Shown here one piece after another: positions 8,475 to 16,089 of a stretch of DNA of 48,457 nucleotides (positions are counted from its first letter, which is position 1; every line of letters starts with the position of its first letter). Made by a program: the position numbers and the translations under genes. Under the pieces are notes generated by a model that was given only the letters and a program-made list of their open reading frames with translations, ran no database searches and was not told where the DNA came from. The stretch is from Streptomyces durocortorensis (GTDB taxonomy: Bacteria; Actinomycetota; Actinomycetes; Streptomycetales; Streptomycetaceae): contig NZ_JAFEUF010000024.1 of the NCBI RefSeq assembly GCF_016901035.1, positions 2,058 to 50,514 on the forward strand, given 5' to 3'.

Positions 8475-9266
8475 GTGACGTACACCGAAGACTGTGCAGC
8501 CCAACTGCGGGGCGATCTCGAAGCCGCTATCGGCGGCTACATGGTGGCCGTGGCCGGAACTCTGCTCGACGAGGAGGTTCCGGTGGCCTCCATCTCGGCG
8601 TACGGAGACTTCGACGATCCGAGCCAGGACGACTTCGCGGGGGATGTCGAAGGGAGCGTCGAGTTCGCGGACGCCTTCAGGAGAAGACTTCTCGGGGACG
8701 GCGGAGACGCGGGTCTGCTCTGGTGCGGCGTCTCCGGATGGTGCTTCTTCCACATACCGGAGGGTTCGGGCCGGTCCCTGCTGGAGACCGCCCGCTGGAT
8801 GGGGGGCGGACTGACACCCGAGCCCAGGCGCGTCGCGGTTTTCCTTTCGGAGGCGCGGCTGGACGCCCGCAACGCGGGGAGCGGCGAGCGGCCCTTCTAC
8901 CGCGCTCCCCGCAGCGAGCCTGACGCCCTCCTCATGCGGCTCAGGGCCTTCGGCACGTCGGGGGAGTGCACGGAGCCGTGGTCCGGGAACAGCCGGTTCA
9001 TCTCTTTGCGGAGCTCCGCCACCCAGCGGCGTGCGGTGGGGGCCCTCACCGCGGCCGGCCAGGAGATCGTCGACGTGGCACTGCACATCGGCGAGCTGAG
9101 GGCCCTGACGGAACTCCTGGAGTACGTGGAGGGGGACACCCCGCACGCCGAGTTGCGTGAGCTTGCCCGCCGCCTGGCCCGTGACCTGGCCCTGCGCGCA
9201 CGTGACGGGGTCGAAAGCGTCGACGAGCACCGGGAAGCGTTCGACTACGCGGTGGAGCGGCGCTGA
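8475..9266 (+). CDS. Hypothetical protein, possibly DUF6292-like
   Basis: A 263-aa soluble protein starting at a GTG, with CAGGAGA about 7 nt upstream. The N-terminal half has LEAAIGGYMVAVAGTLL, then LLWCGVSGWCFFHIPE, a helix-then-strand pattern that recalls the actinobacterial DUF6292 domain; this is only a weak resemblance by eye. The rest is charged and helical, including LRELARRLARDLALRARDG near the C-terminus. There is no signal peptide or membrane segment. It sits between the polymerase gene and the convergent flippase gene but has none of the features of a glycan enzyme, so it may be an unrelated insertion in the locus. No function can be given. Confidence 0.7.
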   Translation: MTYTEDCAAQLRGDLEAAIGGYMVAVAGTLLDEEVPVASISAYGDFDDPSQDDFAGDVEGSVEFADAFRRRLLGDGGDAGLLWCGVSGWCFFHIPEGSGRSLLETARWMGGGLTPEPRRVAVFLSEARLDARNAGSGERPFYRAPRSEPDALLMRLRAFGTSGECTEPWSGNSRFISLRSSATQRRAVGALTAAGQEIVDVALHIGELRALTELLEYVEGDTPHAELRELARRLARDLALRARDGVESVDEHREAFDYAVERR

Positions 9267-9370
9267 TGGGGGGCCTCTTTCCCTGCCCCCTCCCGGCGGG
9301 CCGGCCACGCTCGCCCGGATCACCGGGTCGCGGACCAGCGACTGTTCCGGGATGAGGCGCGGCCTCCGCT

Positions 9371-10621
9371 TCAGGCCCGACCGCCGACCGTGTCCTCGGC
9401 TACCGCCACGGTCCGGTCGGGCGCCACGGTACGCCGGCGGAGCCGGGCCACCCTGATCCAGGTGGCGGCGGCCTTGCAGAGCGACCCCAGGAACAGCCCC
9501 CAGGCGGCGCCCGGGACGCCCCCGACGACGTAACCGCCCGCGAGGAACGCCACGGCGGTGAGCGAGAAGACGACCTGGATGGCGAGCGTGGTGCGCGGGT
9601 CGAGCATGCGCAGGGCAAGCAGCCCGCAGGTGCCGACGGCCATCGCCGCGTACTGGCTGCCCGTCGCGGGGAGCAGGTCGACGGCCACCGGCCAGGTGTC
9701 GCCGAGGAGTTGGCGACCGGCGGAGTCCGGCAGCAGGGCGAGCACGGTGGCCCAGAGGGCGGCGATCCCCGCGAGGACGGCGGCGAGGGCGGCGGTGGCC
9801 CGGATCCGGTGGCGCTCGTCGGTGATGCGGCCGAGCATCGGGGGGCCGAAGGACGTGGCGGAGGTGTAGAGCACGTTGAGCGGCCCGAACAGGGTGGTCG
9901 CCCCGCGCAGTGCGCCGACCAGGAGGGGGTTGCCGACCGCGCCGAGGCCGAGGACGGACAGCTGGCCGGTCGCGTTGCCCACGCCGAACTCGACGGTGAA
10001 GCGCTGCCCGAGGTGGCCGCGCCGCAGCAGCGGGCGCAGCCGCAGCGGGGATCCGGCGGTGGCGCGGTGGAGGAGCGCGGCGGACAGCAGGAGGGCGGGC
10101 AGGGCGGAGAGCCCCCAGACGGCGATGAGGCGCGCCGGGGACGCCCCGTAGTCCTGTACGGAGAGCGCCCCGAGCACGCAGCCGAGCCGCAGCAGATCGC
10201 CGGTCAGGGCGAGATGGGGCTGTTGGAGGGTGGCGAAGGCGTACCGTACGGCGTCCTGTCCCAGCACCACGGGCAGGACGAGGCCGAGCATCAGCAGGGC
10301 GCGGGCGGTGTCGCCGGGGACGAGGACGCAGACGGCCGCGAGCAGCGCCCCGATGACGGCGGAGGCGAGGACGGTGAAGGCGACCGCGGACCGGCAGGCG
10401 CCCCGGGTCTCCTCCCCCGCGCCGCGCTTGAGGACCAGCGGTTGCCCGGTGTACGCGCCCGAGACGCCGAGGAGCACGGTGAAGACCAGGTAGACCGCGG
10501 AGAAGCGGGCGAAGTCGGCGAGGGTGGAGAGCCGGGCGGCGGCCACCAGCACGAGGATGTTGGTGAGCGCCGCCACGCCCTGGTCCGCGACCGAGCAGAG
10601 GACGGCGGTACGGGCTCTCAC
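9371..10621 (-). CDS. Polysaccharide flippase, Wzx/MATE-like
   Basis: A 416-aa membrane protein with about 12 hydrophobic segments, such as ALTNILVLVAAARLSTLADFA, VFTVLLGVSGAYTGQPLVL and LGLVLPVVLGQDAVRY, the layout of Wzx-type exporters that move lipid-linked repeat units across the membrane. The GTG at 10621 overlaps the stop of the chain-length gene (GTGA, 10618-10621), which fixes the start and points to translational coupling. The same reading frame is open far upstream only because of an apparent frameshift in the preceding gene, so I do not read the two as one fusion protein. It is the last gene of a three-gene minus-strand operon and converges on the 8475-9266 gene. Confidence 0.85.
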   Translation of the reverse strand: MRARTAVLCSVADQGVAALTNILVLVAAARLSTLADFARFSAVYLVFTVLLGVSGAYTGQPLVLKRGAGEETRGACRSAVAFTVLASAVIGALLAAVCVLVPGDTARALLMLGLVLPVVLGQDAVRYAFATLQQPHLALTGDLLRLGCVLGALSVQDYGASPARLIAVWGLSALPALLLSAALLHRATAGSPLRLRPLLRRGHLGQRFTVEFGVGNATGQLSVLGLGAVGNPLLVGALRGATTLFGPLNVLYTSATSFGPPMLGRITDERHRIRATAALAAVLAGIAALWATVLALLPDSAGRQLLGDTWPVAVDLLPATGSQYAAMAVGTCGLLALRMLDPRTTLAIQVVFSLTAVAFLAGGYVVGGVPGAAWGLFLGSLCKAAATWIRVARLRRRTVAPDRTVAVAEDTVGGRA

Positions 10622-12283
10622 CGGCGGGCGGCCGGCAGGGTGAAGGAGCGCAGGCCGAGGGTCTCGGTGGGATCGCCGGTGGTCTCGGGGGTGTCCGGCT
10701 CGGCGGTGGGGGCGGGCCGGCTTCGCCCGTCGCTCCGCGCGGCGCAGCCGCCCCCGGCCCGGGTGGAGCAGGGCGCCGAGGACGGAGCCGCCGGAGGCGC
10801 CGATGATCTCACGGATGCGTTCCAGGTCGCTGCGGTGCACCTCGCGCGGATCGCAGACGATCATGACGCCGTCCACCCGGTCGACCAGCGCGACCGCGTC
10901 CGCGTAGGACAGGACGGGCGGGGCGAGGACGATGACGACGTTGCCGCTGCGGTCGGCCTCGGCGACGATGCGGCCGACGGACGGGGAGGTCAGGGCGCGC
11001 GGGACGTTGTCGACGGTGGTCCCGGGGATCAGGGCGAAGGCCCCGGAGCCGGGCACGTCCACATTGGTGCGGCCGCCGCCGCCCGGCCAGCTGCCGTCGC
11101 CCTCCTCGGCGGCCCAGCGCGGCGGGCGCACCTCGTGGCCGGCGGAGCCCAGGTCGCGGGCGAGGGAGGGAGTGCGCAGGTCGGCCTCGACGAGCAGGAC
11201 GTCCCGGCCCATCTCGGCGAAGGCGGCGGCCAGGTTGGCGGCAGCGGCGGCGGCTGCCGTGCTGTCGCCGCGCGGGGCGGTGACCAGCAGGCGGCGGCTC
11301 TCGGCGAACGACGGGTCGTAGGCGAGCCGGAAGGCGACCGCGCGGTACTCCTCGGCCAGCCGGGAGCTGCCCCGGCCGATGGCGAGCAGGCTGCCGGCGG
11401 CGGCGCGTTCCCGGGGCAGGGTGCCGAGCAGGGGTGCGCCGAGCGAGCGGACCAGCTCGCGGTCGGAGCGTACGGCGGGGTCGAAGACGAGGCGCACCCA
11501 GGAGAGCAGCAGCCCCAGCGCGAGGCCGACGACACCGCCGAGCCCGAGGAGCAGGGGCAGTCCCGGGCCGGTGGGCGAGGCCGGGGCGACGGGCTTCTTG
11601 TTGAGGTAGCCGGGGGTGGTGTCCAGGGCCCCCAGCTCGGAGATCTTCCGGCTCAGCTCGGAGATGGAGACGATGATGTTGGCGCGGGCGCTGGTGACGT
11701 CGTCGGCCGCGCCGGTGCCGGACTGCTCCTCCAGCTGGTCGCGTTTCTCCTCCAGCGGCTTCAGCTGGGCGCGGTAGCCGCCCGCCATGTTCTCGATGCT
11801 CTCCTCGGTGCGCGCCTTGCGGTGGGCCAGATAGGCCTCGGCGAGGGCTTCGGCGCGGGCGCGGGACTGCTCGGGGGTGGCGCCGGTGTAGGAGAACCGC
11901 AGGGTGAGGGTGTTGGGCGGGTTGGTGACCTGGAGCCCGGCGAGGAGCTTGCGGGCGGTGACGTCGTCGCCCTCCTTGAGGAGGGTGCCCGCGGCCAGGG
12001 TGCCCACGGTGTCGCTGATGGCGGTCTGGCGTTCGGAGCCGATGTTGATGCCCTTGTCGGCGGTGGATCCGGCGGCGAAGGGGTCGGAGATCGCGGAGCG
12101 GACGAGTACCTCTCCGGTGGCGGTGTAGGTGTCCTCGCCGCCGAGTGCGAGGTAGCCGCCGCCGAGCAGGCCGATGACGACGCCGACGGCCAGCAGTGAG
12201 CGGTAGCGCAGGAGTTGGCGGAACTGGTCGCGCAGGAGCGCCGGCTCGTCGTGGTCGTCCGGGGCGCGGTGCTGTGGCGTCAT
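10618..12283 (-). CDS. Wzz chain-length regulator with degenerate BY-kinase domain; apparent frameshift
   Basis: A polysaccharide co-polymerase. An N-terminal transmembrane helix (LLAVGVVIGLLGGGYLAL) is followed by a coiled-coil-rich outer loop and a second helix (PLLLGLGGVVGLALGLLLSW). A cytoplasmic domain resembling bacterial tyrosine kinases comes next: LLVTAPRGDSTAAAA in the Walker A place without the normal Gly-Lys-Ser/Thr, a Walker A'-like LLVEADLRTPSL, and a hydrophobic VVIVLAPPVL strand. The loss of the Lys suggests a pseudokinase. The start ATG at 12283 overlaps the GT4 stop (ATGA). From about 10,710-10,760 onward the GC3-rich coding frame shifts by one base and ends at TGA 10618-10620, exactly overlapping the flippase GTG. 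A one-base excess in the G5 run at 10708-10712 or the C5 run at 10751-10755 would explain this. Without the shift the product is about 554 aa. Confidence 0.8.
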
Positions 12284-13542
12284 CGGCGGGGGCTCCCTTG
12301 TGCGTCCGGCAGGACCTCGGCGAGCAGGTCGTCGAAGCGGGCGAGGCCCGCCTCGCGGCTCAGGTGGCGGGCCACGTAGCGCGGCCCCTCCGCGCCGAGC
12401 GCGTCGGCGGCGGCCGGGTCGGCGGCGAGCTTGCGCACGGCCTCCAGCAGCGTGGCCGGGTCCTCGGGGGCGACGAGGACGCCGGCCCCGGAGCGGCGGA
12501 CCTCGTCGGCGGTGCCGCCCTCGTCGGCGACGGAGGCGATCACGGGGCGTCCCGAGGTGAAGTAGGAGGTGAGCTTGGAGGGGACGCTCATGTCGAGGAC
12601 GGAGGCGCGCTGGGTGACCGCGAGGACGTCGGCGGCGGCGAGCACGTCGGTGAACTCCTCGGCCGCCGCGGGCTCCAGGAACTCCACGTTGGCCAGTCCT
12701 TCGGCGCGGGCGCGCAGGGCGTCGCGCTGGTTGCCGTCGCCCATCAGGACGACGCGGACGTCGGGGGCGAGGCGGGCGGTGTCGACGAGCACCTCCAGCC
12801 CCTGCTTGAGGCCCATGTTGCCGGAGTGCAGGAGAACCGGGGCGCCCTCGGGCCAGCCGAGCCGGGCCCGGGTCGCGGCCCGGTCCGCGGTGGGCCCTTG
12901 CACATGGGTCCAGTTGGGGACGAGGCGGATGCGGCCGGGGTCGACGCCGAGGGCCCGGACACCGGGGACGAAGCTCTCGTGGATGACGCCGACGAGGGCG
13001 GCCCCGCGCAGCGCGTACCGTTCGGCGGCCGCGGCGACGGCGGCGGCCCTGCCGCCGCCCCGGATGCCGCTCTGCGCTGCGGCGGCGCCCATCAGGTCCT
13101 GGACGACGGGGAGATAGGGGACGCGGTGGCGTCGGGCGAGGCGCGCTCCGATGACTCCGCCGGCGAGGCTGGGCATCTGGGAGATCACGACGTCGGGACG
13201 CCCGGGCGGCGGCGCGAGCAGCCCGGTGGCGAGAATGCTGGCCTCGAACGCGGCACGCTTCAGAGCTGTCTGACGGGGTGGCACATAGTGCCGACGTCGG
13301 TGTACGCCGACGCCGCCGCGTATCTCCACCGTCCGCCACACGCCCCGGTAGCCCTCCTCCAGTCTCCAGGAGGGATAGTGCGGCATGCCGGTGAGCACCC
13401 GGACGCGGGCGCCGGACGCGGCCCAGTGCTCGGCCAGTTGGGTGGCGTACGGGCCTATGCCCGTCAGCTCCGGCGCGTAGTTGGTCGAAACCACCAGAAG
13501 TCGGCGGCCCCGCATCGGACCGGGCCTTGCAGCATCGGACAT
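12280..13542 (-). CDS. Glycosyltransferase family 4, WcaI-like
   Basis: A 420-aa GT-B enzyme. It begins LLVVSTNYAPELTGIGPYAT and contains VLTGMPHYPSWRLEEGYRG, the N-terminal pattern of the WcaI group of colanic-acid fucosyltransferases. The donor domain has VLLHSGNMGLKQGLEVLVD and SVPSKLTSYFTSGRPVIAS, where this group carries PSK-x3-Y in place of a normal E-x7-E. I chose the ATG at 13542; another at 13515 just before RGRRLLVV is possible, and the open frame further upstream to 13638 has no homology. It is the first gene of the GT4-Wzz-flippase operon. A deoxysugar donor would fit the Gmd at the start of the locus, but that is inference. Confidence 0.88.
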   Translation of the reverse strand: MSDAARPGPMRGRRLLVVSTNYAPELTGIGPYATQLAEHWAASGARVRVLTGMPHYPSWRLEEGYRGVWRTVEIRGGVGVHRRRHYVPPRQTALKRAAFEASILATGLLAPPPGRPDVVISQMPSLAGGVIGARLARRHRVPYLPVVQDLMGAAAAQSGIRGGGRAAAVAAAAERYALRGAALVGVIHESFVPGVRALGVDPGRIRLVPNWTHVQGPTADRAATRARLGWPEGAPVLLHSGNMGLKQGLEVLVDTARLAPDVRVVLMGDGNQRDALRARAEGLANVEFLEPAAAEEFTDVLAAADVLAVTQRASVLDMSVPSKLTSYFTSGRPVIASVADEGGTADEVRRSGAGVLVAPEDPATLLEAVRKLAADPAAADALGAEGPRYVARHLSREAGLARFDDLLAEVLPDAQGSPRR

Positions 13543-13694
13543 CGGACGATCGCCTTCCCCCCACGACAGCCGCTGTCCCCACCGAGGAACAGCCCCCGTC
13601 GAGCTTATCCGTTCACGGCTTGCACAAGTGTTCTTCACAGTAAGGTCGTTGGCACATCACCGGATCACGTTTCACCGTGGGGGGAGAGATACGG
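13543..13694. promoter_or_regulatory. Divergent promoter region, GT4 operon and TagD-like gene
   Basis: This 152-bp gap lies between divergent starts. On the plus strand TTGCAC (13620-13625) and TAAGGT (13641-13646) form a -35/-10 candidate with a short 15-bp spacer, about 50 nt before the nucleotidyltransferase start. A C-rich segment near 13557-13596 separates it from the GT4 start. Confidence 0.35.
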
Positions 13695-14144
13695 ATGGTG
13701 CAGCACAGGGTGGGTTACGCACCCGGGGTGTACGACCTGTTCCACGTCGGACACCTCAACATCCTGCGACACGCCCGCAGTCAGTGCGACTACCTGGTCG
13801 CGGGGGTCGTGTCGGACGAGATGGCGGCCCTGGCCAAGGGCCATACGCCGGTGATCCCGCTCCGCGAACGGCTGGAGATCGTCCGCAGCGTGCGCTTCGT
13901 GGACGCCGCGTTCGTGGAGACCGTGCCGGACAAGGTCGAGACCTGGCAGCAGGTCCGGTTCGACGTGATCTTCAAGGGCGACGACTGGCGGGGCACGGAG
14001 AAGGGGGTGAAGCTGGAGCGCGACTTCGCCGAAGTGGGCGTGGAGGTCGTCTACTTCCCGTACACCGTGCACACGTCCAGCACCCAGTTGCGCCGGGCGC
14101 TGGACGTGCTGGTCAGCCGGCCCGGAGCGCTTTCAGCTCCCTGA
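13695..14144 (+). CDS. TagD-like cytidylyltransferase
   Basis: A 149-aa single-domain nucleotidyltransferase of the glycerol-3-phosphate/ethanolamine-phosphate cytidylyltransferase group, which joins CTP to a phospho-alcohol and releases pyrophosphate. It has GVYDLFHVGHLNILRHAR with the HxGH nucleotide-binding motif, VIFKGDDWRGTEKG matching the MGDDW region of TagD, and TSSTQLRRAL matching the C-terminal signature. It is slightly longer than TagD (about 130 aa). The ATG at 13695 has GGGGAGAGA about 7 nt upstream, better than the GTG at 13677. Its 3' end overlaps the convergent CDP-alcohol transferase by 32 bp. A CDP-activated alcohol is exactly what that neighbour would need. The alcohol itself is not known. 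Confidence 0.85.
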   Translation: MVQHRVGYAPGVYDLFHVGHLNILRHARSQCDYLVAGVVSDEMAALAKGHTPVIPLRERLEIVRSVRFVDAAFVETVPDKVETWQQVRFDVIFKGDDWRGTEKGVKLERDFAEVGVEVVYFPYTVHTSSTQLRRALDVLVSRPGALSAP

Positions 14145-14850
14145 ACCACTTGGCGAGGAAGGCCGCCAGGAACAGCGTGTGCACGACCGCGAGCACGGCG
14201 TACCCGGCGCGGAAGGCCCCGGGTGCGCCGAGCAGCAGGAACACCAGGCAGAACACCCCGTAGTCGGCGGGCAGCAGGGCCACGGCCCGTACCCGGGAGG
14301 CGGGCGCGTCCTGGGCCGCCGCCCAGGACGGCCCCCGCGCACTCACCGCCGCCTTGCCGAGGTGTTCGCGCAGCAGCCCCGCGCAGAAGGTCACCACGGC
14401 GGCCAGCTGAAAGCCCAGCGGCAGCAGCAGCCAGGCGTCCGAGGGAAGTTCACCGAAGCGGTAGAAGGAGATCAGGACCGCGGTGTGGACGAGCAGCAGT
14501 TTCCCGCAGTCCACGACGTGGTCCAGCCACTCCCCGTCCGGCCCGCCCCGGCCGGTGAGCCGGGCGAGCTGCCCGTCCGCGGAGTCGAGGGCGAAACCGA
14601 CCGCGAGGGCCGCGTAGACCAGGACGGCGAGCGTCCAGGACGGCTCGACGAGCGCGACCGCGGCCAGCGCGCCGTACGTGAACAGCCCGCTGGACAGTGT
14701 GACTTGGTTGGGCGTCATGGCCGCCCGGTAGGCCCCGGCCGCGAGCACGCGCCCGGCGGGCCGGTTCACGTACCGCGAGTAGAGCGAGACGCCCTTGGCG
14801 CTCTTCTGTGCGCCGCGCAATTCGCGCAGCACCGTGCCCGTGCTTCCCAT
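14113..14850 (-). CDS. CDP-alcohol phosphatidyltransferase family protein
   Basis: A 245-aa membrane enzyme with the complete CDP-alcohol phosphotransferase signature D-x2-D-G-x2-A-R-x8-G-x3-D-x3-D, beginning at DSADGQLAR and ending at DHVVD. It has about six hydrophobic segments, including LAVLVYAALAVGFAL, LLLPLGFQLAAVVTFC and VFCLVFLLLGAPGAF. It moves a phospho-alcohol or phosphatidyl group between a CDP carrier and an acceptor at the membrane. I chose the ATG at 14850, preceded by TGGGGGGCGT. The pairing with a TagD-like enzyme suggests the two act in one pathway, perhaps to make a phospholipid or a phospho-alcohol-modified glycan anchor. Which substrate it uses cannot be told from sequence. 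Confidence 0.9.
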   Translation of the reverse strand: MGSTGTVLRELRGAQKSAKGVSLYSRYVNRPAGRVLAAGAYRAAMTPNQVTLSSGLFTYGALAAVALVEPSWTLAVLVYAALAVGFALDSADGQLARLTGRGGPDGEWLDHVVDCGKLLLVHTAVLISFYRFGELPSDAWLLLPLGFQLAAVVTFCAGLLREHLGKAAVSARGPSWAAAQDAPASRVRAVALLPADYGVFCLVFLLLGAPGAFRAGYAVLAVVHTLFLAAFLAKWFRELKALRAG

Positions 14851-14922
14851 ACGCCCCCCAGCGTCCGGCATTGCCCGCATCATGGCACGCGGGCACCGGC
14901 CCCGTGGCGTCTTTGGATCTCC

Positions 14923-14937
14923 TTACCTCGGGGGTAA
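14923..14937. promoter_or_regulatory. TTACC-N5-GGTAA palindrome
   Basis: Perfect 5-bp arms flank TCGGG in the gap between the divergent CDP-alcohol transferase (start 14850) and SnoaL-like (start 15014) genes. It lies roughly midway, so it could serve either gene as a repressor site. No matching regulator gene is next to it. Confidence 0.4.
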
Positions 14938-15013
14938 TCGACGCCGTCGAAGCCCCGGGCCAAGGTGGGTGCACCGCCCCGGATCGCCGGGGCGACGACG
15001 GAGAGGGCTCACC

Positions 15014-15382
15014 ATGACCGCGTACGACGAGATCGTGTCGCGCTATTTCGCCGCCTGGAACAGCACCGGGGACGAGGAGCGGGCGAAGGCGGTGGCCGCC
15101 GCGTTCACGGACGACGCCCGCTATACCGACCCGCTGGCCGACGTGCGCGGGCACGAGGGGCTCGCCGCCCTGATCGGCGGCGTGCAGGGACAGTTCCCCG
15201 GCTTCCGGTTCACGCTCACCGGCACGCCGGACGGGCACCACGACCTGGTCCGGTTCTCCTGGGAGCTGGTCTCCTCGGCGGACGGTTCCGCCCCGGTGGC
15301 CGGGTTCGACGTGGCCCGGCTGGCCGAGGACGGCCGGATCAGCTCGGTGAGCGGATTCCTGGACCGCGTACCGTCGGCATGA
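15014..15382 (+). CDS. SnoaL-like / NTF2-fold protein
   Basis: A 122-aa protein of the SnoaL/nuclear-transport-factor-2 fold. Recognisable parts are YDEIVSRYFAAWNSTGDEER, AAAFTDDARYTDPLADVRG, LIGGVQGQFPGFRFTLTG and a closing GFLDRVPSA. Members include polyketide cyclases, epoxide hydrolases and many small uncharacterised enzymes with a conical hydrophobic pocket. The ATG at 15014 follows GGAGAGGG. It ends 18 bp from the convergent mrpG. Nothing nearby fixes a substrate. Confidence 0.85.
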   Translation: MTAYDEIVSRYFAAWNSTGDEERAKAVAAAFTDDARYTDPLADVRGHEGLAALIGGVQGQFPGFRFTLTGTPDGHHDLVRFSWELVSSADGSAPVAGFDVARLAEDGRISSVSGFLDRVPSA

Positions 15383-15400
15383 ACCCGCCCCGCACCAAGG

Positions 15401-15754
15401 TCACTTCCCGTCGGTGAGCTGCTCGTCGAGCTCGTCGAAGAGCAGCTCGCTGTGGTCGACCTGTCCGGTGCGGTAGGCGGAGCGGGCCACCAGATGCGAG
15501 GCGACCGGTCCGGTGAGCATCTGGAAGAAGGCGATGAGGGCGAGGGTGGCGAGTTCCATGCCGCCGCGCAACCGCAGCGCCACCCCGGCCAGCACCAGGA
15601 TCATGCCGAGGGTCTGCGGTTTGGTGGCGGCATGGCTGCGGGAGAGGACGTCGGGCAGCCGGAGCATGCCGATCACCCCGAGCAGACAGGTCGCGGCGCC
15701 GATCAGGAGCAGGACGGCGCCGGCCGTGTCGACGATCTGGAGCCAGAGGCTCAT
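15401..15754 (-). CDS. mrpG: Mrp antiporter subunit G
   Basis: A 117-aa small membrane subunit with three hydrophobic helices: AGAVLLLIGAATCLLGVIGM, LGMILVLAGVALRL and LATLALIAFFQMLTGPVASHLVARSAY. It matches the MrpG/MnhG/PhaG family of the multisubunit cation/proton antiporter, including the GMLRLPDVLSRSHAATK segment conserved in the family. The acidic C-terminal tail (SELLFDELDEQL) is somewhat long. The ATG overlaps the mrpF stop (ATGA). It is the last gene of the operon. Confidence 0.95.
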   Translation of the reverse strand: MSLWLQIVDTAGAVLLLIGAATCLLGVIGMLRLPDVLSRSHAATKPQTLGMILVLAGVALRLRGGMELATLALIAFFQMLTGPVASHLVARSAYRTGQVDHSELLFDELDEQLTDGK

Positions 15755-16089
15755 CGCGGGCCCTCCTGGGCGTCGTCGGAGTGCGGAGGGGGGTCGTCCG
15801 GTGTGCGGGGCCGGTCGCGTACGGCGATGAAGCGGGCGATGCCCACCGAGCCGGTGAAGCCGAGGAACGCCAGCACCAACATGATCGGGAAGTAGAACGG
15901 GTCTCGGGCGAAGGCGGACTTGGCGGCGAGCCCGGCGATGATCAGGGCGGCGCAGACGTCCAGCGAGATCGCCCGGTCCAGCATGGAGGGGCCGCGCCAG
16001 ATGCGGGCCAGCAGCAGGGCCCCGGCGATGAGGATGAGGATGACGGCGCAGGTCAGCAGAGCCCGGTCGACCTGTTCGGGTGCGGTCAT
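15751..16089 (-). CDS. mrpF: Mrp antiporter subunit F
   Basis: A 112-aa membrane protein with three helices (LTCAVILILIAGALLLARI, VCAALIIAGLAAKSAFA, ILVLAFLGFTGSVGIARFI-like region) and the family's GPSMLDRAISLD motif. It is an accessory subunit of the Mrp complex. The start ATG at 16089 overlaps the mrpE stop, and its own stop overlaps the mrpG start. The same reading frame stays open well upstream through mrpE and into mrpD, but that is a shadow of those genes. The C-terminal tail after RFIAVRD is Pro/Asp-rich and not conserved. Confidence 0.94.
   Translation of the reverse strand: MTAPEQVDRALLTCAVILILIAGALLLARIWRGPSMLDRAISLDVCAALIIAGLAAKSAFARDPFYFPIMLVLAFLGFTGSVGIARFIAVRDRPRTPDDPPPHSDDAQEGPR

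Noticed and set aside
9267-9370. Terminator between the hypothetical gene and the flippase
   Set aside because: Only a 5-bp GTCGC/GCGAC dyad was seen, too short to report.
9371-13582. A single giant protein joining GT4 region, chain-length regulator and flippase
   Set aside because: The open frame starts in a shadow of the GT4 gene and continues through an apparent frameshift; overlaps ATGA at 12280 and GTGA at 10618 mark three separate genes.
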